Positions 1-6,572 of a stretch of 18,921 nucleotides of DNA are shown here, one piece after another. Every line of letters begins with the position of its first letter. Within the stretch, counting starts at the first letter, position 1. The position numbers and the translations under genes were made by a program. The notes under the pieces are model-generated. The model ran no database searches. It had not been told where the DNA came from and saw only the letters and a program-made list of their open reading frames with translations. This DNA is from JACKFB01 sp041389525 (GTDB lineage Bacteria > Myxococcota_A > UBA9042 > PHBI01 > JACKFB01): assembly GCA_041389525.1 (NCBI GenBank), contig JAWKRR010000092.1:1-18921 (forward strand), read 5' to 3'.

Positions 1-54
1 CGCAAAGGCGCAAAGGCGCGAAGGAGCGAAGAACCCGTGTGCTTGGCGTCTTGG
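1..54. repeat. 54-bp direct repeat, copy 1 (partial element)
   Basis: This stretch is identical to 145-198. It starts at the window edge with the CGCAAAGGCGCAAAGGCGCG motif and ends in a CTTGGCGTCTTGG motif. Unlike copy 2 it is not followed by the right palindromic arm: the sequence diverges after position 54. It may therefore be a truncated copy of the same element, with its left arm lying outside the window. Repeats rich in CGCAAAGG/CCTTTGCG are a known kind of dispersed intergenic palindrome in several GC-rich bacteria; assignment to a named family is not possible from one window. Confidence 0.85.
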
Positions 55-140
55 TCTCGGTCATCGGCAACGCGCTGCGGTTGCGGCGCGCGCGAATCTG
101 AGCGCGACGTGGCGGAGCTGGCGGAGCTGAAACGAAGGGG

Positions 141-212
141 TTCGCGCAAAGGCGCAAAGGCGCGAAGGAGCGAAGAACCCGTGTGCTTGGCGTCTTGGCG
201 CCTTTGCGCGAA
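141..212. repeat. 72-bp palindromic element containing direct repeat copy 2
   Basis: The arms are TTCGCGCAAAGGCGC at 141-155 and its perfect reverse complement at 198-212, a 15-bp inverted repeat around a 42-nt centre. The centre again contains AAAGGCGCGAAG-type and CTTGGCGTCTTGG-type sequence, so the whole unit could form a long hairpin. Positions 145-198 repeat 1-54 exactly. It lies upstream of the small lipoprotein gene and does not look coding. It resembles REP-like or MITE-like palindromes; no transposase is nearby. The short open frame running through it (37-318) is treated as spurious. Confidence 0.8.
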
Positions 213-317
213 CCAAAGTGACTCAGCCGCCGCGAGACAAGTCCTGCCAGGATCGGGCAAGATCTCGGACGTGGTGCCCTTGTGCTCGTTCAACCACGAA
301 AATCCAGGAGAATGCTG

Positions 318-683
318 ATGCGCACGCGCTCTCTCGTCCTCGGTCTCGCCCTCCTCTTGCTGGCCAGCCTCGCCGCCGCCTGTGGCAGCGTGACTCGCGG
401 CGCCATCCGCAACGACTCATCCGAGCCGGTCACGGTGCTGCTGCGGTCGGCCGACGGGAAGAAGGACGCCCGTTTCGAGCAGGTGGCGCCTCAGTCCACG
501 AGCGAGTTCGCGAAGCTGCCCTTCAAGAGCGCGCTGGTCGACATCATCGTCGAGATCGTCGAGGGCGCGGCGAAGGGCGGGAAGGTGAGCCTCATCAAGG
601 CCAACGACAACACCATCGTGGTGTCGCCGGACGCTGAGCCGGCGGTGGACTCGAAAGAGAACCCCGACAACAAGTTCTGGTAG
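318..683 (+). CDS. Small putative lipoprotein, unknown function (121 aa)
   Basis: The ATG at 318 is chosen over the in-frame ATGs at 312 and 282 because an AGGAG-type ribosome binding site ends 7 nt before it and it gives a compact signal peptide. The product starts MRTRSLVLGL, has a leucine/alanine-rich core to about residue 20, then Cys22 in an AAAC context, suggesting lipidation after Sec export. The mature part of about 100 residues is polar, with two short valine/isoleucine-rich stretches that look like beta strands (the segment around VDIIVEIVEG) and a charged tail ending NPDNKFW. I do not recognise a family. Its stop lies only 4 bp from the stop of the convergent cytochrome gene, so the two transcripts probably overlap at their 3' ends. 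Function is unknown. Confidence 0.7.
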   Translation: MRTRSLVLGLALLLLASLAAACGSVTRGAIRNDSSEPVTVLLRSADGKKDARFEQVAPQSTSEFAKLPFKSALVDIIVEIVEGAAKGGKVSLIKANDNTIVVSPDAEPAVDSKENPDNKFW

Positions 684-687
684 GCGG

Positions 688-2664
688 TCAGAGCCAGAGC
701 AGGAAGGTCAGCAGGGCCTCCTGCTCAGCCGGGGCGAGGGTGGCCGGGGTGCCGGGCTGGCCGCCGTGGACCGCGGCGGAGCCCGGGCGCAGGCGGTCCA
801 CGGCGTCGCGCAGGGTCGGGGCGGAGGCGTTGGAGAAGAAGGGGCCGGGGCGGCCGAGGTCGCTGAGCGGGGCGACGCGGTGGCCTTGGGGGTGAAAGCT
901 CGGGGTGATGCCGACGCGGGACCAGCCGGGCTGGCTGAAGGCGAGGCCGCGGGTGGCGAGCCAGGTCAGCGCGTCGTCGGGGGCGAGGCGTTCGGGGCGC
1001 CGCACGTCGGGGGCGAGGGCGTGGCAGGCGGCGCAGTCGCGGGCGAAGAGGGCGAAGCCGCGGCGGAGCAGGTCGGGGTCGGGGCCGGCGCCGACGCGCA
1101 GGGGGCCGGGCTCGCGGGGCAGCGTCGCGAGGAAGGTCATCAGCGCCTCGCGGAGCCGGCGTGGGGAGAGGTGGCGCTCGCTTCCGTCGCCCAGGGGGAG
1201 GGTGACCGGGCGCTCCCAGTAGCGCGAATGATCAGGTGGGGACTGCCAGAATCGCTCGTCGAGGCCGCGGACGAGGCCCTCGACGGCCTGGGCGAGGGAG
1301 TCGGCGCCCGAGGTCGTGAAGATGGGTGAGACGGCGCCGATGCCGCCGAGGGGGCGGGTGAGCTCGCGGCGGCGCTCGAGGAAGCCGGGCTGGAGGCGGT
1401 GGTCGCTGCCGGTGTCCCAGTGGCAGGTGTTGCAGGTGACGGCGTCGCCGGGGGCGCTTCGCCAGACGTGGGCGCCGTAGAAGAGGCGAGCGCCCAGCGA
1501 TCTGGGGTCGTCGGGGGCGAGCGTGGCGAGGGCGATGCGGGCTGTGACGCCGTGGGTCGGCTCGACGCGGGCGACCGAGGCGTCGGCGCGGTGGGCGACG
1601 TAGACGGCGCCGTGGGCTGCGGCGAGGCCGACGGGGGCCGCGCCGGTGGGGTAGGTGGTGACGGCGGGGGGCTCGGTGTCGGGGTCGATGAAGGCTACGG
1701 CGTCGCTGCCGGTGGCCGCGACGGCGAGGTGCCGGCCGACGAGGACCACGCGGGTCGCGTCGACGAGGCCCAGGGCGCCCAGGTCCATGAAGCGTGGGGG
1801 AGGGTGGGGCGCCGCGGCTGGGGCGTCGAGCGGGAGGCCGACGAGGGCGCTGCGGAGGTGGCGCAGCGGGCCGTCTTGGCGACGCGGGGGGCCGGCTTCG
1901 GGGCCGACGAGCCAGAGGGTTGCGCGGGCGGGGTCGTACACGGCGTCGCGGGCGGGCGCTGCGTGGGGGAGGGCGCGGGCCGGGGGCGCCGGGAGACCGC
2001 GGGCGTCCAGGGGTTGGAGGGTGATATGGGGCGCCGGCCCGGCGAGGAGGACCAGCGCGGCTGGCCCGGCGGACGCGAGGCGGTACACACCGGGCGGCGC
2101 GGCGACGGAGGCGACGATCTCGCCGCGCCGGTCGAGGGTCATCAGGCGGTCGGTGACCCCGTCGAGCACGTGGATGAGGCCCCGCTCCGAGTCGAGGGCG
2201 AGATCCCGGAAGCCGCCGCGCGGCGGGAGCCGGGAGGTGAACTCCGACGCGCCGAGGGCCTCGACGCCGCCGGTGACGCGCGGGCCCGCGCAGAAGAGCG
2301 CCCCCGCGAGGGCGCCCGCCCCGCCGAGACAGCGGGTGGCGCCCGCCGACATCGCCGCCTCGCCCGCGCGTGCGAACCCGGCGGCCGTGTCCCGCAGCGC
2401 CGCGAGTTCGGGCCCATCGGCGGACCAGACCCAGAGCGCGTCGCCGAGCACCGCCACCCCATCGGCGCGCGGCGGGGCGTCGGCCGTGGCCTCGCCCGCG
2501 TAGCGCAGCGCCTCGGGCGCCAGCCGCTGCTCCAGTTGAAGCAGCGCGGACCGGTGGCGCTCCGGGGCGGTGCGCGGGTCGGTGGCTGCGCAGCCGCCGA
2601 GCAGCGCCGCGATCCCCAAAATCGCGAGGCAGCGTCTGTGTTTTCGCGAACCCGGCCGGTGCAT
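688..2664 (-). CDS. Di-haem cytochrome c peroxidase-like lipoprotein with N-terminal propeller-like region (658 aa)
   Basis: A signal peptide with lipobox LLGGC (Cys25) points to a periplasm-facing lipoprotein. Residues about 60-390 contain repeated short beta-strand units (for example GLIHVLDGVTDRLMTLDRRG and HLAVAATGSDAVAFIDPD) typical of YVTN/NHL-like propellers. Residues about 395-658 carry two c-type haem sites, C411-N-T-C-H415 and C544-A-A-C-H548, and near the end a SAPTLRDAVDRL segment. This resembles the TPSLRN region of the MauG/bacterial cytochrome c peroxidase superfamily. Known members reduce peroxide or oxidise protein or organic substrates; which applies here is not evident. The propeller may dock a substrate or partner (inference). 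There is no clear Shine-Dalgarno before the ATG; a TAGGCT box lies 6 nt upstream. It diverges from the ABC exporter operon. Confidence 0.82.
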   Translation of the reverse strand: MHRPGSRKHRRCLAILGIAALLGGCAATDPRTAPERHRSALLQLEQRLAPEALRYAGEATADAPPRADGVAVLGDALWVWSADGPELAALRDTAAGFARAGEAAMSAGATRCLGGAGALAGALFCAGPRVTGGVEALGASEFTSRLPPRGGFRDLALDSERGLIHVLDGVTDRLMTLDRRGEIVASVAAPPGVYRLASAGPAALVLLAGPAPHITLQPLDARGLPAPPARALPHAAPARDAVYDPARATLWLVGPEAGPPRRQDGPLRHLRSALVGLPLDAPAAAPHPPPRFMDLGALGLVDATRVVLVGRHLAVAATGSDAVAFIDPDTEPPAVTTYPTGAAPVGLAAAHGAVYVAHRADASVARVEPTHGVTARIALATLAPDDPRSLGARLFYGAHVWRSAPGDAVTCNTCHWDTGSDHRLQPGFLERRRELTRPLGGIGAVSPIFTTSGADSLAQAVEGLVRGLDERFWQSPPDHSRYWERPVTLPLGDGSERHLSPRRLREALMTFLATLPREPGPLRVGAGPDPDLLRRGFALFARDCAACHALAPDVRRPERLAPDDALTWLATRGLAFSQPGWSRVGITPSFHPQGHRVAPLSDLGRPGPFFSNASAPTLRDAVDRLRPGSAAVHGGQPGTPATLAPAEQEALLTFLLWL

Positions 2665-2670
2665 CGCGGC

Positions 2671-2676
2671 AGCCTA
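2671..2676 (-). promoter_or_regulatory. Possible -10 box of a leaderless transcript for the cytochrome gene
   Basis: Read on the minus strand, TAGGCT (TAnnnT type) is followed by six bases, GCCGCG, and then the ATG at 2664. Initiation 7 nt after the box would fall on the A of the start codon. There is no purine-rich ribosome binding site before this ATG, which fits a leaderless mRNA. No good -35 is visible. Confidence 0.3.
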
Positions 2677-2699
2677 GCACCGTCGCTCGCCGCGGGCAC

Positions 2700-2737
2700 T
2701 CGGCTGGCCGGCGCAGCGCTTTCGCGCTATCAGCCGA
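2700..2737. promoter_or_regulatory. Nested stem-loops in the divergent intergenic region before the ABC operon
   Basis: The outer arms TCGGCTG (2700-2706) and CAGCCGA (2731-2737) enclose an inner hairpin AGCGC-TTTC-GCGCT (2715-2728). It lies between the divergent cytochrome and exporter genes, 10 bp before the GAGGGAGG ribosome binding site (2748-2755). It could be a 5' leader structure or an operator. No T-run follows it. Confidence 0.3.
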
Positions 2738-2767
2738 TCCAGCCCCCGAGGGAGGTCGCCGTCCGCC

Positions 2768-3607
2768 GTGATCCGCATCGAGCACCTGAGAATCGGATTC
2801 GGCGCCGTCCTGGCGGTGGACGACCTGTCGCTCGAGATCCCGCGCGGCTCACTGTTCGGCCTGCTCGGCCCCAACGGCGCGGGGAAGACCACGACGATTC
2901 GGTGCGTCGCCGGGCTGGTCGCCGCCGCCTCAGGGTCCGTTCGCGTCGCCGGGTTCGACGTCGCGACCCACGCCGCCGAGGTCCGCGCCCGCATCGGCGT
3001 CGTGCCCCAGCAGTTGGCCCTCTACGATGAGCTGACGGTGCTGCAGAACCTGCGGATCTTCGCTGGCGTTCAGGGGCTCGCGGGGCAGCGGCTCGCGGAG
3101 CGCGTCGCGTGGGCGCTGGACCTCGCCCAGCTCAGCGCCCGCGCAGACCTGCGGGTCCACACGCTCTCGGGGGGCATGAAGCGCCGGCTGAACCTCGCCG
3201 CCTCGCTGCTCCACGACCCCGAGTGCATCATCTGCGACGAGCCGACCACGGGCGTCGACCCCCAGAGCCGCCTGCACATCTTCGACACCCTGCGCCGCCT
3301 GCGCGCCGACGGCCGCACCATCGTCTACACCACGCACACCATGGACGAGGTCGAGGCGCTCTGCGACCAGGTGGCCATCGTGGACCACGGCCGCCTCGTG
3401 GTCAGCGGCCCGCTCGAGGCGCTGCTCGCGGGCAGCGCGTCGCCCACGCAGCACTCGGTGACCTTGCGCGAGGGGGCCGACTCCGCGCGCGTGGCGGCCG
3501 CCCTGAGCGCCGCCGGGCTGGTCGCCGAGCAGGTCAACGCGACCCCGCGCAGCCTCGAAGACGTCTTCCTCGAGCGCACCGGCCACTCGCTCCGGGACGG
3601 CGCATGA
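2768..3607 (+). CDS. ABC exporter ATP-binding protein, ABC-2 type (279 aa)
   Basis: This is a complete nucleotide-binding domain: Walker A GPNGAGKTT (residues 34-42), Q-loop around Gln81-Gln82, signature LSGGMKRR (133-140), Walker B CIICDEP (153-159), D-loop TGVDPQSR, and switch histidine H190 in VYTTH. The LSGGMKRR variant and the gene partner place it with the NatA/CcmA/DrrA-type ATPases that pair with ABC-2 permeases. The start is GTG at 2768, supported by GAGGGAGG 12 nt upstream and by the MIRIEHL opening usual for the family. A C-terminal extension after about residue 225 is usual in this group. The stop overlaps the permease start in ATGA, so the two are translationally coupled. The exported substrate cannot be told from sequence. 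Confidence 0.95.
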   Translation: MIRIEHLRIGFGAVLAVDDLSLEIPRGSLFGLLGPNGAGKTTTIRCVAGLVAAASGSVRVAGFDVATHAAEVRARIGVVPQQLALYDELTVLQNLRIFAGVQGLAGQRLAERVAWALDLAQLSARADLRVHTLSGGMKRRLNLAASLLHDPECIICDEPTTGVDPQSRLHIFDTLRRLRADGRTIVYTTHTMDEVEALCDQVAIVDHGRLVVSGPLEALLAGSASPTQHSVTLREGADSARVAAALSAAGLVAEQVNATPRSLEDVFLERTGHSLRDGA

Positions 3608-4860
3608 GGCCGCTCGCTTGGCTGGTACTCAAGGATTTGCTGCGTTTCCGGTCCGATGGCCGCGGCGCGGTGGTCACCGTCCTCACGCCGGTCATGCTGG
3701 CGGTGCTGCTCGGCGCGCTCTTCAACCCGCCCGACCTCGCGAACTCCGTGGGGCTGGCGGTCATCGACCGCGACCAGACCGCTCAGTCGCGCGCGCTCGT
3801 CGACGCCATCCGCGCGGACCCGAACCTCGACGTGGCCGACCTGCCCGAGGCCGAGGCGCTCTCCGCGGTCGCCCACGGCCGGCTCCCCCTGGCGCTGGTG
3901 CTTCCGGCGGGCAGCGGGGCCGCCTTGACGCCCGCGGCCTTCGTCGGCGCGGGCGGCGGCGGCGCAAAGGCCGAGCTCATCTTCGACCCGTCGCGAAAGA
4001 CCGAGGCCGACCTGGTCGAGGGCCTCGTCACCCGCCTCATCTTTGAGCAGAGCATGGCCCGCGTGACCGACCCGCGCAGCCTGCGCGTGCTGCTCACACA
4101 GGCGCGCCCGCTCGCAGAGCCGGGCTGGCTCGCGGTGATCGACCAGAGCCTTGGCCTGCTCGGCCCCGCGAGCGCGGACGATTCCGCGGCGGCGGCCCCG
4201 ATGGCCATCCGCTCGCCCCTGGCCTTCGAGCGCCGCGAGGCCGTCGTCGACAGCGTCCAAGGCGGCTACAACAGCTACGCCCACACCTTCGCCGGCATGC
4301 TTTGCATGTTCCTGATGTTCTTCGCCGCCGACGCCGCCAAGGAGCTGGTCGCCGAGCGCCAGAGCGGGCTGCAGACGCGACTGCGCCTGTCCGCCGCGTC
4401 CCGCCACACCATCCTCGCGGCGCGCGTCCTGAGCGTCACCCTCATCGCGCTGGTCATCAGCGCCGCCGTCTACGCCGTGGGCTTCGCGGCCTTTGAAGTC
4501 CAAGTGCTCGGCTCGTGGCCCGTCTTCGTGCTGGTGCTTGTCGCCCAGGCCTTCTTCGTCGGCGGCTTCTCGCTGCTGCTGGCGGGGGCTGGCCGCACCG
4601 AGCGCACCATCGCCAGCCTCGGCACCTTCGCCATCCTCGTGATGTCGTTTCTGGGTGGGGCCATGCTGCCGTCATTTCTCATGCCGCCTTGGCTCCGCAC
4701 CATCGGGCACGCGATGCCGACGGCGTGGGCCACCGATGGCCTCGCCGCAATGACGTGGCGCGGAATGGGGGCGAGTGATGGGCTCGTCCCGGCGAGTGTT
4801 CTCCTGCTGTGTGGACTATTGTGCGCTGCAGTGGGATCGCGTCTATTTCGCTGGGAGTAG
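3604..4860 (+). CDS. ABC-2 type permease (418 aa)
   Basis: The ATG at 3604 overlaps the ATPase stop (ATGA), which fixes the start although the frame is open further upstream. Residues 21-41 form a first membrane helix. Then comes a large extracytoplasmic domain (about 42-225) with alternating helix and strand pattern. Membrane segments follow from about 229 (FAGMLCMFLMFF), including a block of five more hydrophobic stretches up to about residue 412. The layout of one helix, a large outer loop, then a C-terminal helical block is that of ABC-2 exporters of the NatB/YhaP-type. After FAGM comes a polar KELVAERQSGLQTRL loop usual for the class, likely contacting the ATPase. With the ATPase it would form a homodimeric-permease exporter. 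Substrate is unknown: sodium, lipid, drug or peptide are all possible. Confidence 0.9.
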   Translation: MRPLAWLVLKDLLRFRSDGRGAVVTVLTPVMLAVLLGALFNPPDLANSVGLAVIDRDQTAQSRALVDAIRADPNLDVADLPEAEALSAVAHGRLPLALVLPAGSGAALTPAAFVGAGGGGAKAELIFDPSRKTEADLVEGLVTRLIFEQSMARVTDPRSLRVLLTQARPLAEPGWLAVIDQSLGLLGPASADDSAAAAPMAIRSPLAFERREAVVDSVQGGYNSYAHTFAGMLCMFLMFFAADAAKELVAERQSGLQTRLRLSAASRHTILAARVLSVTLIALVISAAVYAVGFAAFEVQVLGSWPVFVLVLVAQAFFVGGFSLLLAGAGRTERTIASLGTFAILVMSFLGGAMLPSFLMPPWLRTIGHAMPTAWATDGLAAMTWRGMGASDGLVPASVLLLCGLLCAAVGSRLFRWE

Positions 4861-4895
4861 CGCCCCTGTTGCGCTGCGGTGACGAGGGGCTCCCA
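4852..4895 (+). terminator. Terminator-like stem-loop at the end of the ABC operon
   Basis: TGGGA (4852-4856) and GCCCCT (4862-4867) pair with AGGGGC (4885-4890) and TCCCA (4891-4895), giving an 11-bp stem with a 5-nt bulge on the left side and a 17-nt loop. It spans the permease stop codon. A second perfect palindrome, GCGAGCGCTCGC, follows at 4897-4908. There is no T-tract, so intrinsic termination is uncertain. Confidence 0.35.
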
Positions 4896-4925
4896 TGCGA
4901 GCGCTCGCGGAAGATGACCGACGCG

Positions 4926-4952
4926 GTGACACGCGCTACCATGGGGTAATCT
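4926..4952 (+). promoter_or_regulatory. Weak candidate promoter for the J-like membrane protein
   Basis: GTGACA (4926-4931; five of six matches to TTGACA) is followed after 15 bp by TAATCT (4947-4952, TAnnnT type). The spacer is shorter than the usual 16-18 bp. It would give a leader of about 70 nt before the ATG at 5031. Confidence 0.25.
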
Positions 4953-5030
4953 TCGCAGCGCAAGCAGGCGCGGGTCGGTGTTGAGAGCTGCGAGACCCTG
5001 TGATCCTCCGATGGCGTGGATTGACGGACG

Positions 5031-6524
5031 ATGACTGAGATGAGTTTCGACGAGGCTCTTCGCGTGCTCGGTGTGCGTCGCACAGCGGGTCCGGTCGAAG
5101 CGCAGCAGGCCTACGAGCGGCTCATCCTCCGTTGCGGTCCCGGCGTGCCCAAAGAGGTGCGTGAGCAGCTTGAGCAGGCGTGGCGGCGGGTGGAGAGCCC
5201 GGGCGCGTGGCCGACTTCGGCCTTCGACGAGGTGGTCGTCGAGCAGGGGGGCAAGCGCGCTGGCGACCCGCGGCAGCCCGATCGAAAGCGTCCGGTCACC
5301 GATTTCCTGCGCGCCCGACTCGACGCGCGCAGGCGCTTGGCGAAGGCGTCGTTGGCCTCCGTCGCGACCGCGGAGGTGAGCGCTCCGCTCCCGATCGCGT
5401 CGCTGGATCCTGAGGTTTTGGGCCTGGTCGAGACGGTCGCGAGCATGTCGACGGTCCTGGACACCGACGAGCTGTTCGCGGCGCTGGACCGCGGGCAGAT
5501 CGACGGCCCGATGACCGCGCTGCGGACCTTGCTCTCGGCGGGTGAGATGCAGGCGCTGGGGCGGCTGGCGGCCGGGCTGCTGGACCAGATGTGCGAGCGG
5601 CCCGACCGCGAGTGGTTCGAGCCGAAGACCCTGCTGCGCCTGAACCTGCGACTGCACGCGGCGGTGCGCACGAACCCGGAGGCGCTGGGAGCGGCGGCCG
5701 AGATCCAGCGCGCCCTGGACCGCTACAAGAGGTCCCCGGGGAACCGCCGGGTCGCCTACGACATCCAGACCTCGGCGCGCTGGCGTTGGTCGAGCGAGCT
5801 GGCGGCCCTGGGCCCGGATTTCCCGCCGGAGGCGCGGGCGCTCATCGCCGAGGCGACCGCGAGCGGTGGCGCCCACGAGGCCAAGGCTGAGCTGGACCTG
5901 TGGCTGCGGAAAAACCGCGCTCCGGGCTTGGCGGTGGCGGCGAAGTTGCGCCTCGCGTGCCCGTCGCTTGCCGAGCTGTACGCCGACGTGTTGCCAGCGG
6001 CCGACCCGAGCGGCGCGGGCGGGCAGGCGGGCGCGGCGCAGGCGACGACGCGTCCGACGGCGGCGAGCGGGGCCTCGCGCTCGACGGCGACGACGCGTCC
6101 GACCGGTGTAGTGAAGGCGAGACCGCAGGTTCTCAGCGCGCTGGGCGAGGTCCCGGCGTGGGTCTGGGTGGTCGCGGTCCTGGCCGTGGGGGGCGCCCTC
6201 GACCTGCCGCGCGGGAGGCGGCCGTCCCACGCGCAGAGCCCGCTGGCGGCCGATCTGGCCTTCGCGCGCGAGCACCTGTGTTCGGCGTTCGGGCAGGGCA
6301 CGCCTGGCTGCTCGTGGGCGGCAGTCGTGGCCGACGGGCTCGAGCGCGGTGACTGCGAGATGGTGGACAAGGCGCTCCCGCGGCTGAACGCGGACCTGCA
6401 GCAGCTCGAGATGTCGGCCGGCGTGCGGCAGCGCGCGTCGGCGGCCGCAGCCGCGATGGACAGCCCGCGCGAGGTGGTCAATCGCTTGGAGAACCTGCGC
6501 GCGGCGTCCTGCCCGCAGTCCTAG
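5031..6524 (+). CDS. Single-pass membrane protein with degenerate J-like N-terminus (497 aa)
   Basis: Residues about 5-56 follow the helical pattern of a J domain (ALRVLGV, then QQAYERLILRC, then EQLEQAWRRVES). The HPD tripeptide is absent, replaced by C-G-P, so classical Hsp70 stimulation is unlikely. A helical middle part (about 90-335) follows, then a Thr/Pro/Ala linker with a duplicated ATTRPT motif. One membrane helix lies at about 374-392 (VPAWVWVVAVLAVGGAL). The last 105 residues contain four cysteines (in LCS, GCS, DCE and SCP), which would suit two disulfides if this part is periplasmic. N-in/C-out topology is inferred. ATG 5040 is an alternative start three codons later. It stands alone, 170 bp after the ABC operon, and converges on the GH92 gene. 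I do not recognise a named family. Confidence 0.7.
   Translation: MTEMSFDEALRVLGVRRTAGPVEAQQAYERLILRCGPGVPKEVREQLEQAWRRVESPGAWPTSAFDEVVVEQGGKRAGDPRQPDRKRPVTDFLRARLDARRRLAKASLASVATAEVSAPLPIASLDPEVLGLVETVASMSTVLDTDELFAALDRGQIDGPMTALRTLLSAGEMQALGRLAAGLLDQMCERPDREWFEPKTLLRLNLRLHAAVRTNPEALGAAAEIQRALDRYKRSPGNRRVAYDIQTSARWRWSSELAALGPDFPPEARALIAEATASGGAHEAKAELDLWLRKNRAPGLAVAAKLRLACPSLAELYADVLPAADPSGAGGQAGAAQATTRPTAASGASRSTATTRPTGVVKARPQVLSALGEVPAWVWVVAVLAVGGALDLPRGRRPSHAQSPLAADLAFAREHLCSAFGQGTPGCSWAAVVADGLERGDCEMVDKALPRLNADLQQLEMSAGVRQRASAAAAAMDSPREVVNRLENLRAASCPQS
6041..6103 (+). repeat. 18-bp in-frame direct repeat in the linker of the J-like protein
   Basis: GGCGACGACGCGTCCGAC occurs at 6041-6058 and again at 6086-6103, 45 bp (15 codons) apart. 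It encodes the repeated ATTRPT motif of the linker before the membrane helix. This looks like a recent internal duplication in a low-complexity segment. Confidence 0.8.
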
Positions 6525-6572
6525 GCGCCGCCGCCAAGCCCTTGGCCGCCACCGGATTCGGGCAGGCGGATT

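Larger units (their letters stand above)
1..317. other. Non-coding region with repeats, 5' of lipoprotein gene
   Basis: Apart from the two repeat copies, this stretch holds a short tandem GCGGAGCTG duplication just after position 110 and a ribosome binding site (CAGGAG, about 305-310) for the gene at 318. I see no convincing -35/-10 pair and no RNA gene. Confidence 0.5.

Noticed and set aside
37..318. 93-aa open frame on the plus strand across the 5' repeats
   Set aside because: It is composed largely of the repeat element read as protein (RKGAKARRSEEPV-like) and has no ribosome binding site; such frames are a usual artefact of these palindromes.
1399..3030. Long plus-strand open frame opposite the cytochrome gene
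   Set aside because: Low-complexity Gly/Ala/Val/Arg translation, antisense to a gene with clear haem motifs, and running into the ABC gene; typical of GC-rich shadow frames.
5031..5200. True DnaJ/Hsp40 co-chaperone
   Set aside because: HPD is missing and there is no Gly/Phe-rich, zinc-finger or substrate-binding region; only the helical pattern is shared.
6533..6546. GCCAAG-CC-CTTGGC between convergent genes considered as a bidirectional terminator
   Set aside because: The loop is only 2 nt, the stem is short and there is no T-tract on either strand.
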